Shown here: in pieces, positions 1 to 6,812 of the stretch
Position numbering within the stretch: position 1 is the first letter of the stretch
Layout of the letters: every line of letters starts with the position of its first letter
Assembly: GCA_934247855.1 (NCBI GenBank)
Contig: CAKQKA010000004.1
Location: 1 to 28,820, forward strand
DNA from: an uncultured Clostridia bacterium
GTDB lineage: Bacteria > Bacillota > Clostridia > Christensenellales > Borkfalkiaceae
DNA: 28,820 nt
Direction: 5' to 3'
Made by a program: the position numbers and the translations under genes
The notes under the pieces: generated by a model
The model's database searches: none
The model's input: only the letters and a program-made list of their open reading frames with translations
Told to the model about the DNA's origin: nothing

Positions 1-495
1 GATTACGGCAACGTGCTGAATGGATTTACATGTAGCCACGCATCTGCGGCAGAGCACGCATTTGGAGTTATCTCTTACAAGATAATCGGTGGAAGTATCG
101 GTCTCCGTCGGCGTCATTTCGCCTTGGAAAGCGTTCATATCGCAGTCGTATTCGTAAGCAAGTTCCTGCAGTTCGCAGTTCATGTTCCTCTCGCACGAAA
201 GGCAGGATTTGTTATGATTGGAAAGCAGCAGTTCGATAGTGGTCTTTCTGGACTGACGGATAGCCGGCGTATCGGTAAAAACTTCCATACCCTCGTTAAC
301 GGGGTATACGCACGCGGCGACAAAACTTCTTGCGCCCTTGACCTCGCAAACGCAGATACGGCACGCGCCGATCTCGTTTATTGCTTTCATATAGCAAAGC
401 GTGGGGATTTTAATACCGGCGACCTTAGCCGCTTCGAGTACGGTCGTTCCCTCGGGAACGCTTACGGGTATATTATTTATTTTAAGATTTACCAT
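1..495 (-). CDS. hydA: [FeFe]-hydrogenase catalytic subunit HydA, N-terminal part (cut by window edge)
   Basis: Only the first 165 codons are inside the window; the reading frame runs off position 1. The start ATG at 495 follows GGAGGA, and the upstream hydB stop is 12 bases away. Visible in order are a [2Fe-2S] ferredoxin-like domain (C34, C45, C48, C62), a His-Cys3 cluster site (H94, C98, C101, C107) and the first [4Fe-4S] motif (C146, C149, C152, C156). This is the N-terminal arrangement of multimeric NADH-linked HydA and NuoG-type proteins. The H-cluster domain that would prove hydrogenase activity lies outside the window. With hydB and hydC beside it, a cytoplasmic, probably electron-bifurcating hydrogenase is the best reading. 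A formate dehydrogenase or NuoG-like subunit is the alternative. Confidence 0.85.
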   Translation of the reverse strand, partial: MVNLKINNIPVSVPEGTTVLEAAKVAGIKIPTLCYMKAINEIGACRICVCEVKGARSFVAACVYPVNEGMEVFTDTPAIRQSRKTTIELLLSNHNKSCLSCERNMNCELQELAYEYDCDMNAFQGEMTPTETDTSTDYLVRDNSKCVLCRRCVATCKSIQHVAVI

Positions 496-507
496 GATCA
501 TTCCTCC

Positions 508-2373
508 TTATGCCTTAGCGATTGCCTTGAACTTACAAGCGCCCATACAAGCTCCGCACTTCACGCACTTGTTCGGATCGATTGCCATAGAAGCAAGTTT
601 GTGACCTTCGGGGGTGTAATCCGTACGAGCGATCGCACCTGCGGGGCACAAACGCGAACACAGTCCGCAACCGATACATTTATCTTTATCGATAGCAAAT
701 CTGACGAGCTTTTTGCAAACATGAGCGGGACAAACCTTATCTACTACGTGCGCTTCGTATTCGCTTCTGAAATAACGCAGCGTGGACAGAACGGGGTTAG
801 GCGCAGTCTGCCCGAGCCCGCAAAGCGAATTTTGCTTTATATAGTAACAGAGTTTTTCCATTTCATCGAGGTCCTCGAGCGTTGCTTTGCCCTCGGTTAC
901 CTTTGTGAGCATTTCAAGAAGACGTTTATTGCCTATACGGCAAGGAGTACATTTTCCGCACGATTCGTCAACGGTGAATTCAAGGAAGAACTTCGCAATG
1001 TCGACCATACAGTTGTCTTCGTCCATTACGATAAGTCCGCCCGAACCCATCATCGAGCCGATCGCGATAAGGTTGTCGTAATCGATGGGAACGTCGAGGT
1101 GTTCTGTGGGTATACAACCGCCGGACGGGCCGCCCGTCTGCGCCGCTTTGAATTTTTTGCCGTTAGGAATACCGCCGCCGATATCGTAAACGATTTCACG
1201 TAAGGTAGTTCCCATAGGTACTTCAACAAGTCCGGTATTTACGATCTTGCCGCCGAGCGCGAAAACTTTCGTGCCTTTGCTCTTTTCGGTACCCATAGAG
1301 GCAAACCACTCCGCGCCGTTCAATATGATTTTGGGAACGTTGGCGTACGTTTCTACGTTGTTAAGAATGGTGGGCTTGCCGAACAAACCTTTGACTGCGG
1401 GGAACGGAGGACGGGGACGCGGTTCGCCGCGCTTGCCCTCGATAGACGTCATGAGCGCGGTTTCTTCGCCGCAGACGAACGCGCCTGCGCCAAGCCTGAT
1501 TTCCAGATCGAAGGAGAAATCCGTGCCGAAAATATTTTTACCGAGCAACCCGTGTTCGCGCGCCGAGTCGATTGCCTTTTGCAATCTCTGAACGGCGATG
1601 GGGTATTCCGCTCTTATGTATACATAACCCTGATTGCTGCCGATTGCGTACGCCGCGATAGCCATAGCTTCGACTACTACGTGCGGATCGCCCTCAAGCA
1701 CCGATCTGTCCATAAACGCGCCGGGGTCACCTTCGTCCGCGTTACAACAAACATATTTGATATCGCCTTGCGAAGCTCTGGCAAACGCCCACTTTCTGCC
1801 CGTAGGGAAGCCCGCGCCGCCTCTGCCGCGCAAACCGCTTGCGAGCATTACGTCGATAACCTCCTGCGGAGTCATTTCGGTAAGCACTTTGGCAAGTGCT
1901 TTGTAACCGTCGCGCGCGATGTATTCTTCGATGCACTCGGGATTGATTACGCCGCAGTTGTGAAGCGCAACCCTGTGCTGTTTTTTCATGAACTCGGTGT
2001 CTTCGAGTTTATTCACGATCGCGCCGGTATCGCCCTCTCTGTGGAGGAGTCTGCCGACGGGCTGACCGCCGATAATGTGCGTTTCGACTATTTCTTTAAC
2101 GTCGGCCGCAGAAATGGAGTGATAGAACGTGCCCTCGGGGTAGATTACCATAATAGGACCTTTGGCACAAAGACCGAAACAACCGGTCATAACCACTCTT
2201 ACCTTATTTTCAATACCGCGCGCGGCGATTTCGTCGTTGAGCGCGTGTATTATTTCCATCGACTTGTTGGAAGTACAACCCGTACCTCCGCAAACAAGAA
2301 CGTGATGCTTGCCCGCGGCAAAAAGTTCGCCTTTCTTTGCCTGCATTGCGTTAAGTTCGTTAACTGTTTTCAT
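508..2373 (-). CDS. hydB: NADH-linked hydrogenase flavoprotein subunit HydB (NuoF-like)
   Basis: 621 residues from the ATG at 2373, which has GGAGG ten bases upstream. An upstream in-frame ATG at 2400 has a poorer ribosome site and would add nine residues. Domains in order: an N-terminal thioredoxin-like [2Fe-2S] domain (C28, C33, C65, C69); the NuoF FMN/NADH domain with GRGGAGFPTGRKW (about 183-195) and NADEGDPGAF (211-220); an SLBB region; the NuoF [4Fe-4S] site SCGKCTPC with a later Cys in NSLCGLG; and a C-terminal 2x[4Fe-4S] ferredoxin (about 562-621, CIGCGLCSRLCP and CVKCGACMGAC). The subunit takes electrons from or gives them to NAD(H), and links to HydA through its clusters. The domain order is the standard one for HydB of trimeric bifurcating hydrogenases. 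Whether this enzyme really bifurcates cannot be told from sequence alone. Confidence 0.95.
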   Translation of the reverse strand: MKTVNELNAMQAKKGELFAAGKHHVLVCGGTGCTSNKSMEIIHALNDEIAARGIENKVRVVMTGCFGLCAKGPIMVIYPEGTFYHSISAADVKEIVETHIIGGQPVGRLLHREGDTGAIVNKLEDTEFMKKQHRVALHNCGVINPECIEEYIARDGYKALAKVLTEMTPQEVIDVMLASGLRGRGGAGFPTGRKWAFARASQGDIKYVCCNADEGDPGAFMDRSVLEGDPHVVVEAMAIAAYAIGSNQGYVYIRAEYPIAVQRLQKAIDSAREHGLLGKNIFGTDFSFDLEIRLGAGAFVCGEETALMTSIEGKRGEPRPRPPFPAVKGLFGKPTILNNVETYANVPKIILNGAEWFASMGTEKSKGTKVFALGGKIVNTGLVEVPMGTTLREIVYDIGGGIPNGKKFKAAQTGGPSGGCIPTEHLDVPIDYDNLIAIGSMMGSGGLIVMDEDNCMVDIAKFFLEFTVDESCGKCTPCRIGNKRLLEMLTKVTEGKATLEDLDEMEKLCYYIKQNSLCGLGQTAPNPVLSTLRYFRSEYEAHVVDKVCPAHVCKKLVRFAIDKDKCIGCGLCSRLCPAGAIARTDYTPEGHKLASMAIDPNKCVKCGACMGACKFKAIAKA

Positions 2374-2404
2374 CTTTCCTTTCCCTCCGTATACACGCAT
2401 CGGC

Positions 2405-2899
2405 TCACGCCTTGTATTTTTCGATAATGCCGGCAACGTCCTTTGCGGTTATCTTGCCGTAAACCTCGTCGTTCACGGTCATTACGGGAGCTAATCCGCA
2501 GCAACCTATGCAACGCGTCGCATCCAGCGAAAAACGCTTATCTTCCGTTACTCCGCCGTTCTCTATGCCGAGCTGTTTTACGAGTTCGTTGAATACATCG
2601 CCCGAACCCTTAACGTAACAAGCCGTTCCCAGACAAACCGCAAACTTGTACGCACCCTTGGGCGACAACGCGAATTGCGCATAAAAAGTGGCTATCCCGT
2701 AAACTTCGGCAAGCGATACGCCCATTTCATCGGCGATTATCTGCTGTACTTCTTTGGGCAGATATCCGTAGATGTCCTGCGCCTGTTGCATCGCGGGCAT
2801 TAATCCGCCCGGCACGTCTTTCAGCTTCGCAAGAGCAGCTCGCAGTTGTTGTTCCTGCTCTTTCGTTCCGTCAAACGCAATGTTGCTGATTTTCTTCAT
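2405..2899 (-). CDS. hydC: NADH-linked hydrogenase [2Fe-2S] subunit HydC (NuoE-like)
   Basis: 164 residues from the ATG at 2899, preceded by GGAGGAAAGT. The protein is a NuoE-type thioredoxin-fold subunit. Its [2Fe-2S] ligands are C89 and C94 (CLGTAC) and C130 and C134 (CIGCC), the family spacing. It is the first gene of the operon hydC-hydB-hydA; its stop lies 31 bases before the hydB start. It would pass electrons between HydB and the HydA core in the cytoplasm. Length and motifs are ordinary for the family. Confidence 0.95.
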   Translation of the reverse strand: MKKISNIAFDGTKEQEQQLRAALAKLKDVPGGLMPAMQQAQDIYGYLPKEVQQIIADEMGVSLAEVYGIATFYAQFALSPKGAYKFAVCLGTACYVKGSGDVFNELVKQLGIENGGVTEDKRFSLDATRCIGCCGLAPVMTVNDEVYGKITAKDVAGIIEKYKA

Positions 2900-3019
2900 A
2901 CTTTCCTCCGATCTATGTTTTCCGCCGCCAACTGCGGCTTTCGCTTTAAACCGCACTCATTCTTTTTAAAGTTAACCACTGCTAACCATTTTAAAAAAGG
3001 TAAAGTGCACCGCATATTT

Positions 3020-3048
3020 ATTTTATCATAAAAAAAATATGCCGTCAA
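3020..3048 (-). promoter_or_regulatory. Promoter of hydCBA
   Basis: On the minus strand, TTGACG (3043-3048) and TAAAAT (3020-3025) are separated by exactly 17 bases. Transcription would begin near 3013, leaving a leader of about 115 bases before hydC. A direct repeat GGTTA-GCAGT-GGTTA lies in that leader and might be a protein site, but this is not shown. Confidence 0.7.
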
Positions 3049-3189
3049 CGATAACATTAAGACAATCATAAAAATATAAGACATTATGACAGACTTTTTT
3101 ATAATTTTAGACGATATTTCGGCGGTGTTTTCGCATATTTTGTTACAGCTCGCGCTTTTTGAAAAAGAAAAAAAATTTGCAAAAAGGTA

Positions 3190-3220
3190 TTGACAAGATT
3201 TTGCGGGCAGCGTGTTAATA
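3190..3220 (+). promoter_or_regulatory. Possible plus-strand promoter in a gene-free region
   Basis: A perfect TTGACA box (3190-3195) is followed by AT-rich TGTTAATACTAT. The best -10 candidates sit at spacings of 17 to 20 bases and none is a close match. No open frame with a ribosome site follows, so a short non-coding transcript is conceivable. Confidence is low. Confidence 0.3.
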
Positions 3221-3368
3221 CTATACGTATAACGCGCAAGCGCAACGATGTATTAGCAAAAACACGGTCGCAAGACCAAGGTTCGCTTTATTCTTGTCCG
3301 GCATCGAATGAAAATACACCAATGGCTTGTATGATAACGTAATTAAAATATATGAAGAGAAAGCCGCT

Positions 3369-3404
3369 AAATAAAAAAATGAGCCCGGAAAAATACCGAA
3401 CTCA
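3369..3404 (-). terminator. Orphan intrinsic terminator (minus strand)
   Basis: Read on the minus strand, TGAGTTCGG, a seven-base loop and CCGGGCTCA form a stem with a mismatch, followed by TTTTTTT. No recognised gene ends just upstream of it. It may end a small RNA, or it may be left from a lost gene. Confidence 0.5.
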
Positions 3405-3530
3405 CTTAAACACTTATTAAAAAATATCAAATATTTAAAAATTCATATTAATTTTTACACTTGCACGTATGATTTTCGCAAAGCAAAACTATTGCATTTT
3501 TGCGGTATAGATACACACATGCTTTACGCC

Positions 3531-3687
3531 GTCATGTTGAGCGGAGCGAAGCGCAGTCGAAACATCCGGGTGCGACAGCACCTCATAAAAGCCGTCTCCG
3601 AACTAAGCAAACTTAACAATATGTTCGGTATGCGCCTAACGGCTAGATCCTTCGCACGCCGAGTTTATAAGCACGTCTCAGAATGAC
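3531..3687. repeat. Imperfect palindromic repeat, family P160, copy 1
   Basis: The element opens with GTCATGTTGAG and closes with CTCAGAATGAC, so its ends are inverted repeats. The inner parts, TCGAAACATCC on the left and GATCCTTCGC on the right, are also related as inverted repeats. A second copy lies at 20779-20940, and a fragment of the left half is at 5319-5340. Homology to copy 2 continues about 15 bases to the left (ACACATGCTTTAC) and to the right (GATTACT). There is no coding frame; it has the shape of a non-autonomous mobile element. Confidence 0.8.
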
Positions 3688-3698
3688 GATTACTAAAT

Positions 3699-3760
3699 TT
3701 TTGCGGCATAGATGCAAGCATTGCAAGGCTCATTGCTATAAACGTAACATGCGGCAATAC
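3699..3760 (+). repeat. Truncated copy of the structured element S125
   Basis: TTTTGCGGCATAGATGCAAG followed by CATTGCAAGGCTC matches the 5' third of the S125 element seen whole at 3778-3906 and 21231-21362. It then diverges. No 3' arm complementary to the GCGGCAT arm is present, so this copy is incomplete. Confidence 0.6.
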
Positions 3761-3777
3761 AACCATTGTTTTTATTA

Positions 3778-3906
3778 TTTTTAGGGTTTAGCTGCAAGCA
3801 TGACGAGGCTCGCATTGGTCGAAAGGATACAATAGACCTGTATGGTCATTGTAGTCTTTCGACCAGGGCAGGAACAAAGTCAGACGCAGCAGATAAGCCC
3901 TAAAAA
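3778..3906 (+). repeat. Structured element S125, copy A
   Basis: A closing stem pairs TTTTTAGGGTTTA (3778-3790) with TAAGCCCTAAAAA (3894-3906), with one G-T pair. Inside is a long arm that pairs TGGTCGAAAG with CTTTCGACCA and continues as TACAAT-a-GACC with GGTCATTGTA around a five-base loop. The sequence GCAAGC..GCTCGC forms a smaller, less perfect hairpin near the 5' end. Other copies keep the pairing while changing the bases. It carries no protein-coding frame. The strand shown is arbitrary. Confidence 0.75.
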
Positions 3907-3946
3907 AGACCTGTAAGCGGATAAAAAGTCCGCCTATAGGTCGTTT
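3902..3946 (-). terminator. cysK terminator containing a half copy of the 17-bp motif
   Basis: On the minus strand, GACCTATAGGCGGA pairs with TCCGCTTACAGGTC across a seven-base loop, and TTTTTT follows. The left arm is the CCTATAGGTCG half of the dispersed motif, read in reverse. The hairpin starts about 25 bases after the cysK stop codon and abuts S125 copy A. Confidence 0.75.
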
Positions 3947-3968
3947 TTCGCTATATTCGATTATTTTG

Positions 3969-4901
3969 TCAGTCGGCAAATAACGGGGTGGAAAGATATC
4001 TGTCGCCCGTATCGGGGAGCAGGACGACAATGGCTTTGCCCTCGTTTTCTTCGCGACGGGCAAGTTCTATGGCTGCAAAAGTTGCCGCGCCGGAAGATAT
4101 ACCTACAAGCACGCCCTCGTTTTTACCGATTGCTTTGCCCGTGGCGAAAGCGTCCTCGTTGGAAACGGTGATGATTTCGTCGTAAACTGAGGTGTTAAGC
4201 ACTTCGGGAACAAATCCTGCGCCTATGCCCTGAATCTTGTGCGCGCCCGCCACACCCGTGGAAAGCACGGCGGATGTTGCGGGTTCTACGGCAACGATTT
4301 TTACGTTGGGATTTTGAGATTTAAGATATTCGCCTACGCCTGTAAGCGTTCCGCCCGTACCGACTCCGGCAACGAAAATATCGACTGCGCCGTCCGTATC
4401 TTCCCATATTTCGGGGCCTGTGTGCTCGCGATGAGCGGCGGGGTTGGCGGGATTGACGAACTGACCGGGAATAAAACTGCCGGGAATTTCGGCGGCGAGT
4501 TCGTTCGCTTTGGCGATTGCTCCTTTCATACCCTTAGCACCCTCGGTCAACACGATTTCCGCACCGTAAGCCTTTATAATCTGACGGCGCTCGACCGACA
4601 TTGTTTCGGGCATTGTAATAATAATACGATATCCTCTTGCGGCGGCAACCGAAGCAAGTCCGATACCCGTATTGCCCGAGGTCGGCTCGATAATGACCGA
4701 ATCGGGTTTTAGTTTGCCCGACGCTTCTGCTTCGTCTATCATTGCCTTTGCAATTCTGTCTTTAACAGAACCTGCGGGGTTGAAATATTCGAGTTTTGCA
4801 AGAATTTTTGCTTTAAGATTGTATTTTTTTTCGATATGAGTAAGCTCTAAAAGCGGGGTTTTACCTATAAGCTGATCTGCAGACGTATAAATTTTTGACA
4901 T
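3969..4901 (-). CDS. cysK: Cysteine synthase A (O-acetylserine sulfhydrylase)
   Basis: 310 residues, the usual length. The start ATG at 4901 follows GAGGAG. This PLP enzyme makes L-cysteine from O-acetylserine and sulfide in the cytoplasm. The PLP lysine is K47 in NPAGSVKDR. The substrate loop EPTSGNTGIG (72-81) and the phosphate-binding GVGTGGTLTG are intact, as is GISSGAA near the end. The gene stands alone, behind a leader of about 350 bases that carries a Cys-rich peptide and an attenuator, which strongly suggests control by cysteine supply. Its product would feed IscS, encoded elsewhere in the window. Cystathionine beta-synthase relatives are less likely, because the protein ends after the catalytic domain. 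Confidence 0.96.
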   Translation of the reverse strand: MSKIYTSADQLIGKTPLLELTHIEKKYNLKAKILAKLEYFNPAGSVKDRIAKAMIDEAEASGKLKPDSVIIEPTSGNTGIGLASVAAARGYRIIITMPETMSVERRQIIKAYGAEIVLTEGAKGMKGAIAKANELAAEIPGSFIPGQFVNPANPAAHREHTGPEIWEDTDGAVDIFVAGVGTGGTLTGVGEYLKSQNPNVKIVAVEPATSAVLSTGVAGAHKIQGIGAGFVPEVLNTSVYDEIITVSNEDAFATGKAIGKNEGVLVGISSGAATFAAIELARREENEGKAIVVLLPDTGDRYLSTPLFAD

Positions 4902-4956
4902 AATATTCTCCTCAATTTTATTATCTTTATTATTTGTAAATCGCAAAACCGACGCG

Positions 4957-5025
4957 TCAACATCGACCATGCAAAATATACGGTAAAATTGTTTTGATTG
5001 GCTTTTTATTAAAGCAGTCTTTCAT
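4957..5025 (-). CDS. Small ORF between the attenuator and cysK (22 residues)
   Basis: The ATG at 5025 has a strong ribosome site, GGAGG with six bases of spacing. The peptide starts MKDCFNKK and ends HGRC, with two cysteines. It starts right after the attenuator T-run and stops 55 bases before the cysK start. It may be a second upstream ORF that tunes cysK translation, or a chance frame. The strong ribosome site is the main argument for it. The family is unknown. Confidence 0.45.
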   Translation of the reverse strand: MKDCFNKKPIKTILPYILHGRC

Positions 5026-5038
5026 AACAAACCTCCAT

Positions 5039-5124
5039 AAAAAAATAACCGAGCGACACAGATTATGCCCTCGGTTAAAAATCAAATTTTTATAATTTAA
5101 TCAGAATAAACCACATGCCGAGGG
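5039..5124 (-). promoter_or_regulatory. cysK transcription attenuator: antiterminator and terminator
   Basis: On the minus strand, segment 1 (CCCTCGG, 5118-5124) lies in the last codons of the Cys-rich leader peptide. It can pair with segment 2 (CCGAGGG, 5068-5074). Segment 2 also belongs to TAACCGAG (5070-5077), which pairs with segment 3, CTCGGTTA (5046-5053). A run of seven T follows segment 3 (5039-5045). The two pairings exclude each other. A ribosome stalled at the earlier Cys codons leaves segment 1 free and favours readthrough. A ribosome that reaches the stop codon at 5101 would tend to cover segment 1 and allow termination. The structures are visible; the mechanism is inferred. Confidence 0.75.
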
Positions 5125-5214
5125 AATTTCTTTTCTATTTTGGCAACACGAAAAACCGTGCATACAACAATTCTGCATGCACACCGTATTCAAACCGAAC
5201 ACAAATATCGCCAT
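5101..5214 (-). CDS. Cysteine-rich leader peptide of cysK
   Basis: 37 codons from the ATG at 5214, with AAAGGG about eight bases upstream. Six residues are cysteine (12, 16, 17, 23, 24, 34), including two adjacent pairs in QNCCM and FSCCQ. This is far above what a random frame gives. The frame begins about 35 bases after a perfect promoter and ends 24 bases before the terminator stem. This is the layout of classical amino-acid leader peptides such as those of trp or his operons, here for cysteine. The peptide itself probably has no other role. Confidence 0.75.
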   Translation of the reverse strand: MAIFVFGLNTVCMQNCCMHGFSCCQNRKEIPSACGLF

Positions 5215-5254
5215 AAGTCGCCGCCCTTTAAAGTTTGTCTTTTTGATTACCTGC

Positions 5255-5283
5255 ATTATAGCATCCGCCAACGGCGATGTCAA
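5255..5283 (-). promoter_or_regulatory. Consensus promoter of the cysK leader
   Basis: On the minus strand, TTGACA (5278-5283) and TATAAT (5255-5260) are both perfect and 17 bases apart. Transcription should start near 5248. Such a strong promoter fits a gene controlled mainly after initiation, by attenuation. Confidence 0.88.
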
Positions 5284-5310
5284 AAAATTTGATATAAAAT
5301 TTCAATTTTT

Positions 5311-5324
5311 GATGTTTAAACATC
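5311..5324. promoter_or_regulatory. Perfect 14-bp palindrome upstream of the cysK promoter
   Basis: GATGTTTAAACATC is a perfect palindrome about 28 bases upstream of the cysK -35 box. It could be an operator, but it overlaps a fragment of repeat P160 at 5319-5340, so it may simply be repeat-derived. Confidence 0.3.
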
Positions 5325-5345
5325 CGGGTGCGATAGCACCGCACT

Positions 5346-5412
5346 TTTTTTTGCGGTATGCCACAAAAAGGGCTTAGATGCAAGCATGACAAGGCTCGTT
5401 GGCGCTTGCAGG
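5346..5412 (+). repeat. S125 remnants: collapsed stem plus a truncated copy
   Basis: First, TTTTGCGGTATGCCACAAAA joins the 5' and 3' closing-stem arms of an S125-type element with nothing between them. Directly after it, AGGGCTTAGATGCAAG and CATGACAAGGCTCG match the 5' third of S125 copies A and D, and then homology stops. Both look like decay products. Confidence 0.55.
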
Positions 5413-5440
5413 AGTGAATAGAATTTTCTGCTTTAATATT

Positions 5441-6148
5441 TTAGGAGAATAAAATGTCTAAACACATCATTATAATGAATCCTGCAAAGAAGCCGATACG
5501 ACCGCCGCGTTTTATGCAGCTTTCGGGAATAAGTTCGCGTATGCAGACGTAATTCATAGCACCTGCGGAAAACGCGAGCAAAAACGGCTGAACAAAAACG
5601 GTAAATTCAGCTAAAAGTAGACCTATAGCACCGAAAACAGGCTCTACCGCCCCGCTTAGCATACCGAAAAGAAAGGCTTTTTTGCGCCCGTTTTTCTCTA
5701 CAAACGGGAGAGAGGTTGCCAAGCCTTCGGGGAAATTTTGCAAACCTATCGCAATAGCAACGCCGACCGCACCCGCCACCGATACGCCGGGAGTTCCGAA
5801 CGCCACGCCGACCGACATCCCCTCGGGAATATTATGGAGCGTAACCGCGCGGAACACGCGGTTTGCGCCGTCGGTTTTTCTATTAAAAAGATCGGGCAAA
5901 GCGATAAACGCCACGCCGCAAAGCACCCCGACGGAAACTATAATCCAAGGCGGCTGCCCTGCCGATCTTGCGCCGTCAGCTGCGGGCAAAAGCAGCGACC
6001 AGAATGCTGCGGAAAGCATTACCCCCGCGGCAAAACCGTTTAAAATCTCGTACCTCTTGCATTTTTCGGTAAAAAAAACGCAGGCGGCGCCGAGAGTTGT
6101 CATTATAAAAATAAAACTCAGCGCGCCCGCGGCTATTATTTCGTTCAT
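5441..6148 (-). CDS. ZIP-family divalent metal transporter
   Basis: 235 residues. The start ATG at 6148 is chosen because two earlier in-frame candidates lie at or before the predicted transcription start, given a TATAAT box at 6171-6176. The protein is hydrophobic, with about eight membrane segments. It carries the two ZIP metal-site motifs HNIPEG (105-110) and QNFPEG (137-142), plus a third acidic site near E169 (GAVEP). ZIP proteins import zinc, iron or manganese into the cytoplasm. The substrate is not determinable here. The closest described types are the ZupT/GufA-like bacterial ZIPs. No partner gene is evident. Confidence 0.93.
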   Translation of the reverse strand: MNEIIAAGALSFIFIMTTLGAACVFFTEKCKRYEILNGFAAGVMLSAAFWSLLLPAADGARSAGQPPWIIVSVGVLCGVAFIALPDLFNRKTDGANRVFRAVTLHNIPEGMSVGVAFGTPGVSVAGAVGVAIAIGLQNFPEGLATSLPFVEKNGRKKAFLFGMLSGAVEPVFGAIGLLLAEFTVFVQPFLLAFSAGAMNYVCIRELIPESCIKRGGRIGFFAGFIIMMCLDILFS

Positions 6149-6170
6149 TTTTCTTTTGCGTCCTATAATC

Positions 6171-6176
6171 ATTATA
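6171..6176 (-). promoter_or_regulatory. -10 box of the ZIP transporter gene
   Basis: TATAAT on the minus strand, 22 bases before the chosen ATG. No good -35 hexamer stands at the right distance, so the promoter may be weak or need an activator. Confidence 0.4.
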
Positions 6177-6202
6177 TTACGCAAACGCAAAAACCGTACA
6201 CC

Positions 6203-6247
6203 TTTTCGCCAAGCCGTTCAGCCTTGAAAACAGTCGAACGGCACGGC
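6203..6247. other. Inverted repeat between the ZIP and DUF308 genes
   Basis: GCCGTTC and GAACGGC form a seven-base stem with a loop of about 16 bases. No T-run follows on either strand. It may be a weak terminator or an RNA-stability hairpin for the DUF308 gene. Confidence 0.3.
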
Positions 6248-6269
6248 AAAGCAATTAAAAACTTTTACC

Positions 6270-6758
6270 TTAAAACGCTTTAACCAAAGCGATTACGCCG
6301 TCAACTATGAATACGATACCGATAACGATAAACATCCAGGCGTATCCTGCGCCGGGGTTAGTTGCAAGCATAACGCCCGCCACGATTAAAAGCACGTTGA
6401 TAACGATCGACAGAAGATCTTTTACGCCGAGTTTAACAAGGTTCATAACGCCGTATACGGCGATTACCACGCCGACTACGACAGCAATCAGATCGAGCAG
6501 CGTTGCGCCGAGAACGATTGCGACTATGCCGAGAACGAGTTCTATCGCCGCGGACACCGTCAGCCTGTAAACGAACAAATCTATAACGCCCTTTAAAATA
6601 AGCAAACCGCCGACAACATAAACCAGCCAGCTTGCGACCTGTGCCTGAAAAATGCAGAACAGCACGCCGAGCGCGATATAAACAAGCGCGACGATAATCT
6701 GAGATATCTGCTCCTTATTTGCCTTTACGCGGTACTTTGTGTTACCTTTTTTTGCCAT
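6270..6758 (-). CDS. DUF308/HdeD-like small membrane protein
   Basis: 162 residues from the ATG at 6758, with GAGGT upstream. After a basic N-terminus (MAKKGNTKYRVKANK) come about six membrane helices in three repeated hairpins, rich in Gly, Val, Ile and Leu with Gly-containing turns. This is the pattern of DUF308 proteins, whose E. coli namesake HdeD is linked to acid resistance. No catalytic residue is visible and its role here is unknown. It has its own promoter behind the metalloprotease gene. Confidence 0.75.
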   Translation of the reverse strand: MAKKGNTKYRVKANKEQISQIIVALVYIALGVLFCIFQAQVASWLVYVVGGLLILKGVIDLFVYRLTVSAAIELVLGIVAIVLGATLLDLIAVVVGVVIAVYGVMNLVKLGVKDLLSIVINVLLIVAGVMLATNPGAGYAWMFIVIGIVFIVDGVIALVKAF

Positions 6759-6783
6759 AATTTTACCTCTTTATTTTTTTTAA

Positions 6784-6812
6784 ATTTTATCGTTTTTAGT
6801 TACGTAAATCAA
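6784..6812 (-). promoter_or_regulatory. Promoter of the DUF308 gene
   Basis: TTGATT (6807-6812) and TAAAAT (6784-6789) stand 17 bases apart on the minus strand. The -35 box overlaps the last codons of the metalloprotease gene. Confidence 0.6.

Noticed and set aside
13..1203. Long plus-strand open frame opposite hydA and hydB
   Set aside because: It is the antisense shadow of two well-supported hydrogenase genes; its translation shows no family motif.
3500..3906. Insertion sequence with transposase
   Set aside because: No transposase frame is present in either repeat block; only short non-coding repeats are seen.
4902..5260. T-box riboswitch upstream of cysK
   Set aside because: The conserved T-box sequence that binds the tRNA end is not visible; the Cys-rich leader frame explains the terminator better.
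5443..5551. AGGAG followed by ATG on the plus strand, reading MSKHIIIMNPAKK like a lipid-kinase start
   Set aside because: The frame stops after about 32 codons and overlaps the 3' end of the ZIP gene; the likeness is chance.
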